NCBI GenBank assembly: GCA_947034895.1
Contig: OX344762.1
Span: 86,360,981-86,424,980, forward strand
Direction of reading: 5' to 3'
Origin: Rhytidiadelphus loreus
Lineage: Eukaryota > Streptophyta > Bryopsida > Hypnales > Hylocomiaceae
Length of the DNA: 64,000 nt
Part shown: piece by piece, positions 12,530 to 25,000 of the stretch
Layout of the letters: each line of letters begins with the position of its first letter
Position numbering within the stretch: position 1 is the first letter of the stretch
The notes under the pieces: generated by a model
Databases searched by the model: none
What the model was told of the DNA's origin: nothing
Seen by the model: only the letters and a program-made list of their open reading frames with translations
Position numbers and translations under genes: made by a program

Positions 12530-12680
12530 ACATCAACTAAAACGTCAACTAAGACATCTTCTAAAACATCACAATGTTTTTTGAGATGTCAACTGAGACG
12601 TCAACTGAGACATCTTAGAAGATGTCTACATTTTTTTGCAATGTCAATTAACGCATCAGTTGAGATGTCCAGATGTTTTC
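12530..12680. repeat. Cluster of GTCAACT / GACATC short motifs
   Basis: The phrases GTCAACTAAGACATCTTCTA and GTCAACTGAGACATCTTAGA recur, with inverted GATGTC copies between them. Related GACATCTA motifs reappear at 13.06-13.12 and 13.37-13.42 kb. Clusters like this are typical of subterminal regions of CACTA elements and support the candidate element at 10007-13462. Confidence 0.5.
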
Positions 12681-12825
12681 TCATAAAATACAATCTCTAA
12701 GTTTCACATATTCCATATGCTTTGTCTTTGGTCCTATCACCACACCTGTATAAGTGGATTGTCTTGTCATGTCAATATACTTATAATAAGTGGCATTTTA
12801 GGCCATCTGACATAATTGCCAATAC

Positions 12826-13045
12826 AATGTATTGTATATAATATATTATGTATTATATATGGTGTACAATGTATGATATATTGTGTATGATGTATAGTAT
12901 ATTGCGTATTATGTATGGTGTATAATGTATGACGTAAAGTATTGTATATGGTTAATAATATATTGTGTATGATGTACAATGTATTCTATATGGTGTATTT
13001 TATATGTCCTTTTTTGTATGGTGTACTATGTATAGTGTACGTCTA
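12826..13045. repeat. Degenerate minisatellite (TGTATGATGTATA-like)
   Basis: About 200 bp consists of diverged tandem copies of a roughly 17-20-bp motif built from TGTATRATGTAYARTATATT-type phrases. It has no coding potential. The array produces the minus-strand open frame at 12767-12979, which should be ignored. Confidence 0.75.
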
Positions 13046-13469
13046 AGCTGACGTTTAAAAAAACGTTTAGACATCTAAGTGGACATCGCAAAAAACAACA
13101 TTAAAATTCTTTTAGACATCTACGTTGACATTGCTGAAAACAGTATTAATTTTTTCAAATAGTGTGATGTCAAGTGCCACATCAACAACAGGTCAAATGT
13201 AAGAAATTCCATAGGGCACTGCCCGCTTGTGTATGTGGCACTTACGTGGCTGCCACATGGCATACTTTTGGCTCCTTTTTTCACCATGTTTGTTGTAACA
13301 TTGCTTTAAAAACATGGCATGTTTTTTGAAATTTCCTTGTGTTTTTGTCTTGTCAATCTTGACGGATTTTCCTAGACATCCACAGTAGACATGCCTGATG
13401 TTAAACTAAACATCTAACCATGTTCATTGGCTTGTCAGAAAAAACGCAGGTTTTTTCTAGTGAATATTT

Positions 13470-14455
13470 CTAACAATAGGCTTCATCTAAAAATTTAGGC
13501 CAAAATTTATTATTTTTAGTAAATTTTAGTACCTATTACTATGGACCTATTATTGTGGACCTATTACTGTGGACTTATTATTGTAGTTATGTAGAATTCA
13601 CATGAAAATTATAATTTTTAGTGTTGTCTAAAATATTAGAAATATACATTTTGAAAATGATGAACTTAATTGATGTGAAAGATGAATGGAGATGGAAATA
13701 AGTTTGTATAGAATATAAGTTGATCACTGTCCTATAGTAGTGTGACTCTTCTCGGGGCTAATAAGAAAATACCAATAATTTTCTTTTGATGCATTGTTAT
13801 TGGACTTGTTTAGATTTTAGAAAAAAATTGTTGATAAATACTACTATCTTGTATTAGCATGGGTCCTCTCAAGGTCGATGGGAGGTACCTACGCTTCTAC
13901 CTTGATGTGTTGATAATCAAACTTGTTAAGATTTTGGAAGAAAATATTTGATTGACAAGGATTATTTTTGTAAGGAATGAGCTTAGTTACACCAAATGGT
14001 TGATTAGTTGATCATTTTCCTCTTATAGGATGTCCAAGGGTCCAACTCTTCTATTTATTGATCAAATGGTCGTTTGGTTAATCACTCCCCTCTTGCTGCT
14101 TGGGTCCCTTCGGCGCCTAGAGGAGCCCCTTTGTAGCGAGAAAAAAAATTTACCAAAGATTATTTTTTTCCCCTATTGCAAGGGGGTTCCCCTTGGCACC
14201 AAGGGAACCCAAGCAACAAGAGGGGAGTGATTATAATCTCAATGGAACAACCACAATTGATTTCAGACAAATCTTAATTAATATTCAATTTTTCTTCTTC
14301 TTAAAATCTAGCAAAGTCTAATAAGTAGCAGATCAAGGTTGTTCAAGGGACCACGGTATAGGTCCACAGTAATAGGTTCATGGTAATAGTTACTAAAATT
14401 TACCAAAAATAAATAAATTTTGATTTAAATTTTTAGATGGAATTTCTAAAAAATC
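13470..14455. repeat. Long inverted repeat, ~105-bp arms
   Basis: The left arm (13470-13575) and right arm (14342-14455) are reverse complements with few differences. Both contain TACCTATTACTATGGACC-type short tandems and a TAAATTTTTAGATG segment. The right arm continues into CTCACAAGCTCA repeats that resemble 57.96-58.01 kb. The arms enclose about 770 bp that carries the hairpin at 14079-14233. It is probably a foldback-type element; the class is unknown. Confidence 0.6.
14079..14233. repeat. Imperfect hairpin, 39-bp arms
   Basis: Arms at 14079-14117 and 14195-14233 match at 34 of 39 positions, starting TAATCACTCCCCTCTTG. All five differences are C/T transitions. The loop is 77 bp. The arms are GC-rich against an AT-rich background. 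It may be a small TIR element or a miRNA-like precursor. The frame at 14030-14230 only reads through it. Confidence 0.7.
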
Positions 14456-14736
14456 ATATGCTCACAGGCTCACAAGCTCACAAGCTCACGCTCATAGGCT
14501 CACAAAATAGCAACCTTGACAATTTGATTATAAAGACATTTATGTAGTTGGTTTAAGAACTTTCAATTTTTAATAGGAATATGGGACTTTTGAAGTGTAG
14601 TATATCGACTATTCTAGTTGAACAAAACATTACATATGGACTTTTTTGAGAATATAGATATATTTAAATGTTTTCTAGTGACTTTGTTATGAGTGCTCCA
14701 AAGGTTTTGCTTGAGTGAAATGCTTTCTATATTATA

Positions 14737-15312
14737 CTCCCTCTATCCCAAAATGATCTTCATGTTGGCCTTAAGTTTTTGTTCCAAAATGATTTTCCTA
14801 TTGAACTTTGTGATGTTGTAAATTGGTTAGATTTGGTTTTCAATTGTTATTTGGAACCAGTAAAATAACTCCAAGTAGTAGTTCCTCTTCCATCCATGCA
14901 ATCATCAATCAAAAGACAAATGAAATGACTAAAGGGGTCAATCAACATTGTTCATTCTTATTTTTTGCATTTCTTTGAATATTGCCTGATTGAAAGGGAT
15001 GAAACTTTGGAAGGCAGAACAAAGGTCTACACATGGTCTTGGGCATATACTAAATGCCTACAAAATGATGACCTCACACTCAACAATTAATTGACTAGTG
15101 ATGCTCTTTGAAAATGCCCCCCCCCCCCTCCAATCTACTTTTCAATATTCCAAAATTGCACTTTGAAAAGGATTCTAAAAACTCAAAGTTTGTAGAATTC
15201 TAGGAGTGCACCAAACTCTATTTATAGCGCAAAATTGGTTTTTTAAATGTTATTTTAAGCCTTAATTTGGAAAATTTTATCCAACAAGAAGATCATTTTG
15301 GGACGGACGTAG
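14737..15312. mobile_element. Stowaway-like (Tc1/mariner) element, 576 bp
   Basis: The left end CTCCCTCTATCCCAAAATGA and the reverse-complemented right end CTACGTCCGTCCCAAAATGA form TIRs of about 24 bp that differ at only a few positions. TA flanks both sides (14735-14736 and 15313-15314). CTCCCTCCGTCCC with a TA duplication is the classic Stowaway signature. At 576 bp it is longer than most Stowaway MITEs and has no open frame. Confidence 0.85.
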
Positions 15313-15392
15313 TACAAACTTCTTTTAATATAGAGTCAGGGACTTTTTAGTTGTTAAAATGAAGGTCAAATTTTGGGGACTATTTTTATAAG

Positions 15393-15440
15393 TAATAACA
15401 GTAACAATAACAATAACAATAACAATAACAATAATAATAA
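15393..15440 (+). repeat. (ACAATA)n microsatellite
   Basis: A run of AACAAT/ATAACA hexamer copies fades into AATAAT trinucleotides. It is an ordinary simple repeat in AT-rich DNA. Confidence 0.9.
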
Positions 15441-17270
15441 TTTCTAACGTATTTTATTTTAGAAGATTAAAGTGGACTATTCTTCACTTTGAATTTTTTT
15501 TCTATTTATTTCCAATATAGTAGTCATTGAGGAGAATAGTTGGAAGTGATGTCATTGAACATATGGTAAATTTTGCTTCTAGTTTGAAGTTGGGTAGTGG
15601 ACTATCACAATTGTACTATGTTATGGTTGGGTTAGTCAAACAAATGAAGCTAACAAAATTGTTGTCAATTTACTACCTCCATTGGTGCTCCACATTGTCT
15701 CTAAAGTGCCATAGTATGCTACTATCTAGATGTCACTGACATTACTATTTAGATACAAGACTTCATCTCAAAACTACTAAAGAAGTAGAATATGAATGGA
15801 GTGTGGATACTACTGTTTGAAGGTCTTCATTCCTTATTTGAAGCCACTTTTTGAATCCAACTAATCGTTGTACATAAAGAAAAATCATCACAATTTTTAA
15901 GTTTTACATTTTCTGGATACCTACAAGAGTGCAACATGTCTACATAAGGAAAATCTACTTTATCATTCTTCATGTCAATTGCCTATCAGCTGTATTTCCA
16001 GTTCTAATGATGCTTTCTACTTGACTTCCAAAGAAATGGAAACGTGCAACAGATTGGAACCTTGACATCACAATACTCAGTAGAGAGTGAGTGCAGGGAC
16101 TGCATGCTGGTGCTCAACAGAATACATTCTGACTACACTATCCGCAACCATGTCCTTGGAATAGCTTTCTAATGTTGTTAGGGTGTGTTCCATTTGGTAT
16201 GTACCTGCTTCCTAGTGGTGGTGCACTTCTTGAAGATAGGAACTTGCGGCTTAAATTTGGAGCATGAGGATGAACATGATGACGATTGCTACTCTCACAT
16301 GTGTTTGCTCTATCCATTCCTCTCCTATGTCCTTGCCTATGTTTGATGTAATGAAGGAAACTTCCATGTGAGAATTTGATGCTATGGTTTGAACTTCACA
16401 TTTTTGGTTGCCGTACTTAGGAATGTTCCTCACCTTCTAGGCTTCTCTAAAAATGTTCATCACCTTTTGATCTTTTTGAGTGGACATAGAAGAGGAAACC
16501 CAAGCACCTAAAAATTGATCTTGAAAACTTTGTTTTTAAATTTGAAGTTGGACTAAATTCTAAACAAGTGAGAGATGCACAAACAAACAAAGAAAATATT
16601 GTCATCACATGTTTGAACTCTTCAATTTGCTTGGTTTGCATCAATTTTGGATGTCCTTTTCTAATGCACACAACACTATCTGATAGGAATGCACATGCAT
16701 CTAAAATGGACTGTTGTTTTGAGTGCATGAATGAGAACAATTAGTTACTAATTTGGTTATAAATTCACTTATATGTATTACAATTGTCTCTACAAATTTT
16801 GTAAAATCAAGTTGAGTGTTGGGAATTTGTGTAGTGATAGGTGTTGTAATTGGAAGGGTAGTACTTAAGGTTAAAATTTTATTTCTTTTGTTCCTCTTCC
16901 TATGCAAACTAAGGAGCAAAGCCAACAACACATTTTTATCTCATGCAACAAACTTCTTCAGCACTAGTAAAAAATTATAAGAACAGCTCACAGTCTCACT
17001 ACTTTAGCTGAAAATTTAAATGTGTTGATTCAATTCAATTTCATGTACTCTCATAATGTGTTGGAGCATTGTTGCAATGTCTACAAAGTTCTTTATATTG
17101 TGAATAAACCTCCGCAATGCCTCTGCATTAGAGCTTGTTCGAGGGAGGGGGTGACCAAGTGGACCCCCTCTCTAGTCAATTGCTCTCATTCTAGGGGAGG
17201 ACACTCTCACTACATTTGGGGTACCCACATGTGGCAAAGTGATTTTTTGACCCCCTATTTACTTTTGAAT
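15441..17270. other. AT-rich intergenic DNA
   Basis: There are short open frames on both strands (15527-15739, 16251-16433, 16447-16740, 16701-16931) but no recognisable domain and no continuity between frames. At 17.13-17.26 kb there is a more GC-rich stretch (GAGGGAGGGGGTGACC) just before the dispersed repeat. It may be a terminus of that repeat's parent element. Confidence 0.5.
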
Positions 17271-17274
17271 ATAT

Positions 17275-17680
17275 AATTTCATCCTAAAATTTTGAGCTTT
17301 GTTTAACAATGACTAAAGGTTTCTATTGACAAAAATTTCAATTCTATATAACATAAGATATATTGTCTAGAAAGGATTGAAAAATGAACTAAAATGGCAT
17401 GTTCTCCAACTAAAATATTTATAGAGCTCACATGAAGATGACTATTGCATCAATATTCAACCAAAATAAACTTTCAATAGAAAGCTATTCTATAGAATTT
17501 TTTTTTCATTTTTCAAATTTTTTTTCTTATATAATATAGAGGTGTGAAAGTTATTTTCAACTTTACAGTGTATCTTTTTTCTTAAAAAATTTATAACTAA
17601 TTACTATTAGCATAAAAAAATACCAATAATTCAAAACATAAACTTTTAAAGTAGTAAAATCTATCCATAATACTTTTTTG
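17275..17680 (+). repeat. Dispersed ~0.4-kb repeat, copy 2
   Basis: This is the same-orientation partner of 525-945 and shares its motifs in order, ending just before a poly-A tract and a short GC-rich patch (CCGCCGCACATGG). Copies diverge by scattered substitutions, which indicates an old duplication or two old insertions. Confidence 0.75.
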
Positions 17681-17689
17681 AAAAAAAAA

Positions 17690-19680
17690 AAAAATTTACC
17701 GATGTATTACTTGTATTACTTTTTCCGCCGCACATGGGTTGCTAAAACGTGGAGAGTGTCCTCCCCGGGTTCTCATTTAAATTTTCTTCTTCTTTCTTTT
17801 TTATATAATTTTCTTTTCTTTCATATATAATTTTTTTTTATGTAAGTCTTTTATTTATTTTATATATAGTTTTTTCTATTTTCATCATGTCTGTTGCCCA
17901 ATGAAGTACTATTAGGTGTCTAGTACGTACGTCTTCAATTGTAAATGTATAAGAGGTACAAAATTCATTGTATTGTACTAAAGCAAGAACTTTAGTGCAT
18001 TTTGTTTAAAGGATACTCTTTGTCACTTGGTATGCAAGAGGCAATTGTCTTCAAGTTCTAGTAATACAAAAAAAATCTCCTACAATCATTTCAGGAATCA
18101 TAGGTTGTAGAATACTACTAAAGGACCAGTTGCCTTCCATTTTGAAATCAATGACGATTAGTACCATTAATTCATGCTCACATCCTATGTACGTGTTGAA
18201 GGCCGACGAAGTGTATTTATACATGGGAACTTTGTTGCTAGGAAGAAGGATTAGTCTACAAGATTGGAAAATTTTGATTATAGTTTCAATACTATCTATC
18301 TTTCAATATGACATGTTATTTGATTTGTGTACTATTTTTGAAGTGAAAAATGCTTTCATATGCTATTTCTGTGTGTTATTGCTTTGTCATTATAAGATGA
18401 AAATTCTTGTATTGTAACTAGCAAATACTTTTGTGTTGCTTGAACTTGGATACGGCGACTGTGGAAGAGCAATACTAAACGCAAAAGATGAAGTATTCAA
18501 GGAGAAACTGTTGGCACTTGTGAATTCTTACTAAAGAAAAAAGGTAAGTGAACTTGTAAAATTTGACTCACTAGTGACATCAGATGCTATGTATGTCCGT
18601 GGAAGGCATTAGCAATACTACTACGTTTTCTATATCATTAGAATATCTTGAGCTAGGTATAGTGACTTGAAACATGTAGTAGGACTTGCTATTACAAACC
18701 GAAGCAATGACATACGTTCTAGTGTTACATATACATACTAGACATTAATCCAAAGCAAAAAAATGACCTCAAGTGAGCAAGTGCATCCATATGAGGGTGC
18801 ACAAGTGAAGCATTTAGAAAATGGCAAGGAATTTAACAATGTGTACCAATGTCAATGGGTATAAGTTCTTGACAATATTTATCTTTTCCTTTCTCCAAGT
18901 TAGGAAGTGGCATACGCAAGTGAAGATTACCCTTTATACAATGCCACATTCTATATGAACATCTTTGTTAATGTTGTTGACCTCCCTACCTTCTTCAAAA
19001 ACTCTACAATACTATTATATTCTAAAACGAAAGTTTTTGTATTAGCAACATATACCTGCCATTTCCAACTACAATATGCTTGCAGCTTGAGTTTGTGGTT
19101 GAGGAATCCATTGGGTGCCTACTTGCACCCGTTATGCCCGCCATATAGTGGAGTGTTCAGTGGATTTGGATTTAAATGGTTGCCTCCTGTCTCCTGTAAA
19201 AATTTGGTTGTGCATCTATATATTGCTCCTCATATTGTGGTTTCTTGTCATCATTATTGTGAAACCTGTGTTGAATTATTCTATACAAGTGTTCATAGGT
19301 TTGAAGAATTGGACTTGTTTTCGCTTTTGACCCTAGATGTTGAGTTTGTCTGTGGTATGCCACTTTCACAACATGGTGGTTGTATTCTATTCCCTGGCAA
19401 GACCACACCAACAACAAACCATATCTATCGACGAAGAACGGCCCATGCTTTACTAGAACATGCTATTCAGACAGTCCTCAAATTCAACAACATTTTAGGT
19501 ATACTCTTTGTGAAGCATTGGGTAGACTACTTAGTTGGAAAAACTTGCATGCATGTCCTCCACTTAGTGATGGGTTTTTTAAAACACTATTAGCTTTACC
19601 AGAGAGGTCCTTGTCCTTGCAAATGTGAATGTCACTTCCATGCATTCCAATGCTTGGGAGGATTCTCTAGAAGTCTTCAA
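17690..19680. other. AT-rich DNA without a supported gene
   Basis: The longest frame is 228 codons (18907-19593, plus strand, GTG start). It is rich in Leu, Phe, Cys and His, has no recognisable domain, and antisense frames overlap it. I do not call it a gene. The neighbouring frame at 18130-18417 is similar in character. Confidence 0.45.
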
Positions 19681-19689
19681 TAGTTGATT

Positions 19690-22085
19690 TCTTCAAAGTT
19701 TTTTCTCTTGTGGTCCATACAAACTGGAAGTACATGTGGAAAATTTTCTCGCAAATGCAGATGAATGCATGCATGGTACAAATGTGAACACAGTCAAGTA
19801 GTCAAGGTAATATAGGATGCCATCAAGATAGGTCCTCAACAACATGCACAAGACTGACATTAATGTTTTCAATGAAAAGACCACCAGTTCAAGTGGAATG
19901 TTGTATGTCAGCAACAATCCTAGCTTTTGTGGCAGTGCCCACTATGTGTTTATTCTTCTTTTGGTTGCAATAGATACAACAAAAACTAGTGCTAGGTTCA
20001 CTTTGTAGTCTATACAATGCCTTGATTGTTTTCATGTATGCCGCTAGATGCCATTGTACTGTAAAGTCTCCCACTTTGTCGACCTTTAGGAGTTGACCGC
20101 ATTTTTGTGCATGAATGATAGTAGGGATGGTGGTGAATTTGAACATAGCATCTAGAATTTCAAAATTCTCTTTTGATATTTGGAAGCAACCAACTGGCCA
20201 AATCTCTCATTCACATCAAACTGAGAAGTATTGATCTAAGTCTATTGTTATTGAATCATCTAATGCCTTATTCATCAAGGTTATGCTAATCCTCTCTAAT
20301 TTTTGCTTGTAAATAATTTTCACCTCGTCCATCTTAATAACAAAGATCAATGGCTTGCCTTCAACCTTTGCATGTAATGCAAAGCACTAGCATGATTAAT
20401 TATCTTACTCAAAGAAATGGGAACTTCAAAGGAAAGCATTTTAATATGGGGTGACAGCATGCACATTAAGACATTGGTGGGAGTCAACATTACCTTCTAG
20501 AGTAATCTTGTATAGTTTGACCATTGTTCGCCGCACTACCTCTATGTTACAAAAATAGTTGTTTTGTTCATTTAGTGTGATTTTCTTGAAGGCTTTAATG
20601 TTTTTGGTGACGGGAATCTCAAAAGAAGAATGCATTTGTAGTAGTTACCGATGAGTTGTTGCAAGTTTTTGTTCATGTCTAATTGTAGTTACCGTACAAA
20701 ATTTGGGCTTGGAACACATGAAAGTTGTAGCAAATTACTTGCAGATTTGGCACTTGCTTTAAAATTCTTTGAATATTGTTTCGTAACCCCTCTAATTTAT
20801 TTCAATCTCATCACTAGAAGAAACCCGCATTTTAGGTGGGGTTTTGTAATTTTTTTAAACAGATTTTAGATGACATCCATTGTAACAAACCCATGTTTTT
20901 ATATCAACATTTATGTTATGTTGAATGTATTGTTGACATAAAAACACGGGTTTGTTGCATTGGACGTGACCTAAAATCTGTCTTAAAAAATTACAAAATA
21001 TACCTAAAATGCAGGTTTCTTATACTGCATCGCATGTTTCCAGAATTGCATACACCATCAACGGCGTCTCTTGTCTTTTGTAGGTATTGATTCGTCATAG
21101 TTGTGTTGCAAAGGTCACTTGTGGAGACGCTATCTTGGTATAAAATTTCATTTTCAATAACAAAGATGCTATGGATTGCCCTATTCTCACTTGGTCTATT
21201 GAATCACCCTACAGACACTTCCTCTTCAAACCACAGGCATTGGTGTCTTGGATTGTAGCTATTGTTCTTGCAGCAATGACTTGTCTAGCCAATCGACACA
21301 TTACCCAAGCATGACCCCTTTGCTGTGACAGATTGTGCATGTCACGTCAAGGCTAGACTTGGCTTCGAAAACCAAACAGCGTCTTTTTCATTTTTTCCAT
21401 CTTCAAGTGTAATCTTTGTTTTTCCTCCGTGGCTTTGTTTATAGTATTATGCAATTGTAGTAATTGTACTTCGTGACATTATTGAAGTGACTATAGTTGT
21501 TCACAATGTTCTTGCATTTTTGAATTTAATTCTTGCACCTTCAAATTTAATTCCCATTGTATTTTTCTGAGCCTCACTTGGGTCTTCACAAGAAGGATTG
21601 ATCCATGTACGTACTTGTCGATAACATTGTGCCATCTCTTCTTAACTTTAGCACAGTTCTTGACTAGCTCATCGATACAATCTTTGAGAAATGACATCGT
21701 CATATTTTGTTGTCGAATCTACTCTAGAGTATTGCCGCATACTCTCTCAACATTTTTGACGTAGCCAAGTAGACCACTATCACCATCACCAATGAATTCC
21801 AGTAATTGTTGTATAGAAGAGAATTTAGGGTGCATATTTGTCTTAGGGTTAGTGGGGTACAAAGATCCATCCACCCACAAATTCAGATGTTTTTGGCCGA
21901 GTTCTGTTCCCTTTGGGAACTTGGATCTTATAGGTTGTTTGTGAAATAGATGACCCTTGACTATGAGTGGTCAATATCGTCTTGCAATTTGTACCAACCC
22001 TCATAATTGGACAATGCCATGATTGCAATGCATGCACAACTACCACAACAAAATCGTTTTGATCAATGACTTTGGTCAATGACAA
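19690..22085 (-). pseudogene. Decayed minus-strand coding remnants, probably a transposase
   Basis: Several minus-strand pieces read like protein rather than random AT-rich translation. 21491-21703 is Lys/Glu-rich and coiled-coil-like, with motif CIDELVKNCAKVKKRW. 20441-20635 carries FEIPVTKNIKAFKKITLN. 19889-20146 carries GDFTVQWHLAAYMKTIKALY followed by CCIYCNQKK, which resembles a CxxC-ending core seen in uncharacterised transposase-like proteins. Stops and frameshifts separate the pieces, and a foldback element sits between them at 20812-21027. The order on the minus strand (22.1 to 19.7 kb) fits one broken gene, but the family is not recognised and the boundaries are approximate. Confidence 0.35.
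20812..21027. mobile_element. 216-bp CACTA-type foldback MITE
   Basis: The left end CACTAGAAGAAACCCGCATT and the reverse-complemented right end CAGTATAAGAAACCTGCATT match at most positions. The inverted similarity continues inward through TTTTGTAATTTTTTTAA, ACAGATTTTAG and AACAAACCC, so nearly the whole element folds into one hairpin. CAT flanks both sides (20809-20811 and 21028-21030), a 3-bp duplication as expected for CACTA. It interrupts the decayed minus-strand coding remnants. Confidence 0.75.
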
Positions 22086-22089
22086 TGAA

Positions 22090-25000
22090 TAGTTCTCCTA
22101 CTTCAATATAATACATTGGTGATTTAGAATCTACTATTCACTTACAAGTTGAATTGGGTTAATCCAATGAAGCAGTAGACTTCTTCTTTTTAGTTCTAAT
22201 AGTTGTGCTTTCCCTATCATGATGCTAGAAGCCAAGTCACAAATGCATGCATGTAATTCTACCAAAGTTCAAGCATGATGCTACAAGCAAACTCCTAGGA
22301 TGATGTTGAAGTTTCTACCACATGTGAATGTGTACTGAAAATTGACAAGAGTACAAGTTGCTTTGCACAAGTGAACTATGTTACAATGACGTCCAATAAT
22401 GCATGTTTACACAAGCAATGAAACTTGATCTATTCATGAATAGTTACTAGTTCCCGATCATATCACACTAGCACTATACCAACACTAAGAGTAGAACACA
22501 TAATAAGTAATTACATGGCCTTGTCAACTTTTCCAATATAGCAACTCTTATAAACCAATGCTGACTTAAAAGCTGAATTCAATCAAGAAAACCATTATTG
22601 ATGTTGAAGCAATACGCCAAATAATATTGTTGCTTACAAGCCTTACTGTAATTGTTCCCATACACACTCCAAAGGCAAACTTTCATTCCTATAAAGGAAA
22701 TAATAAAATCAATGCTACTTGACAATAGGTAGTCAATCCAATTTTCACGGTAATATGTACTAGACAACCATATTAGCTTCATTCTTTTTCAACAAATGGT
22801 TTCTAGCAAGTTGGGTGGCAACAAAAAATGTTTGAATTATATAGAACTTCATGGAATAAAATCAACCCTACAAGTCGTTTAGGACCACGTACATTTGTGT
22901 TTGCATCTTTGTAACATTGGATCCAAAATCAAGTTTCAGTGGGACACTTTGCTAAAGTTGTGTCTGTATCTTATTGCTTCCTGAAATGACAATTATGTAC
23001 AATGTATGACATGCATTTTTGCAATGAAACTTATAACTTTCAAAAGGAAGGAAATTCAAGTTCTTTTGTTTGTATAAGAGTGCAACTTCATTCAGGAGAC
23101 ATAATCATCAACTTCATTGCATGTTTTTTCATAGAGAGATTGTGAGTTCCCGGACGTTCTCGGACTACGGGAACGTCACAAAATCAATAGTCCAATGTGG
23201 CCGAGAGACTGCCACATCGGACTGCATAAAAATTTATTTTTTAAATATTTTTTAAAAAACTAAATTTTTCTATTTTTTTATTATTATTAAATAATCTGAT
23301 TGTCTAGCCATAGTTCACAGCATGGGAAACCATGGTCAGACAATCTCTCGGAAGTATTGTATAACATCTAATAGTGCTTGACAATTCTTGGCCTACAAAC
23401 TTAACAATTCTACACTTAACAATTCTAAACTTACGGCACGTTTTTTCCAGTAATATCAGCAACATATCCTGCTTATACTAGGAAGAAATGAAATAGAGAA
23501 TACAATACAATTCTCTTCCGTGAAACTCAAGAATACCCTACTAGTGCTCTCCGTCAAAAATTCTTGTTCCTGCCAATTGCAAACACTAGCAGATTTACAA
23601 CAATTGAACAACATTTTCTGAGGTCGACTATTCAATTGCACAATACACTTCTTCCAACTCCCTAGCCGTCACACTCTAGGTAGTGGCATCTATATGAAAT
23701 TTAAGATATTGCTATGAGCTCCGCATTGACTTACACTTGCTGCTTCCAATTATAACATGGGCATAACCATTGGTAGCGCTCATTCTATTCAATTATCACA
23801 ATTATACAATAAATGGCAAGAATGTCTAGTGTAGCAAATCCAACCATGGGATGGCCAATCACATCAAAGTAGTCCTAACATCCACAATGAAATTGTGAAT
23901 GGGGAACTCAAAGAATTGTACCAAGGAACAGCCATTGGAACGAAGCTATAACAACCTTTTGGAGGCCTCCAATGTCATCTAATGGTAGTCCAAAGTGGTG
24001 TTAGTTTGAAACTCGTGTTGGATGTTCCATTTCATTATAGTATATTACTACATGTATGCTTAGTTTTTTATGATAAATCCATCAAGTGTTTGTGAGAAAC
24101 ATGCAACTCTTCTTTGGTTATAATGAAGTTAGGGTGCAAAAAATAACATGAGAAATCTTTTTAAATGAAAGATAGGGTACATGAAAAAAGATAAATATAT
24201 AAATTTAGGTGAATATAGGCCTATATATTCACAAAATCTACCTACATAGCCCCCATATAATAGGGGTTTGAACGCATGTGATCATTGAACATCCTATATA
24301 GAGCAGTCCCCAAGAAATATATACATTCAAAATTGAATTTGCACGTGTGGAAATTTTAGCTCTAAGTCAATTTGCAAAAAACAAAACCTCAAACACCACA
24401 ATTTGATAATAGTTTATAAGATAATTAAGCTCTCAAAAGAAAGAAGACTATCAAAATATGCTAGATGATTGTACAATCTCTCATTGCTTGTGTGTCCCCA
24501 AAGGTACACGATTATGTTTACAAAAATAAATTGCTATATCAAGTGCAAAGAGACATGATGAAAAAATTATTATAAAATAAAATAACCTTTGGTAAATCAA
24601 TTATCTAATCTTATCCTAGATTACTATGAGAATATTTTCAAAGCTTGTATTGCTAGAAATTAGCATTTGAATTTTTAAATTTGTACAATGCCCAATAGGT
24701 GCAAAAGACTTTGTTTCTTGGTGTGAAATTTTTGCACTGTGTGAGCTCATCACAATGAAGATCATATTGATTTTTGTGTACCAAATTGTAGGGACAGATG
24801 AAGGGTGTAGCATGTTTCAATTTTCAAAAAGAAAAAAGAGCAAGGGAAACAAATATACTTGCTTCTTTCATGTGATAATTTATGAACTCAATCTTTCATT
24901 ATCAATCTCAATTCAAACATTCAACACAAAGATTTTACGATGTTTATGAAGTCAGATATTTTTTCTAAAATAAAAAGTTTATAGTTTCAATAAAAATATC

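Larger units (their letters stand above)
10007..13462. mobile_element. Candidate compound CACTA-like element
   Basis: The left end reads CACTAGTAGGAGCC (10007) and the right end, reverse-complemented, reads CACTAGAAAAAACC (13462). AAT flanks both (10004-10006 and 13463-13465), which matches the 3-bp target duplication of CACTA elements. Short GACATC/GATGTC motifs recur near both ends, as in CACTA subterminal regions. The TIR agreement is modest, and the interior carries two younger insertions (10287-10375 and 11616-12515), so the pairing is tentative. Confidence 0.35.

Noticed and set aside
18907..19593. 228-codon plus-strand open frame
   Set aside because: GTG start, skewed composition, no domain and overlapping antisense frames; most likely chance.
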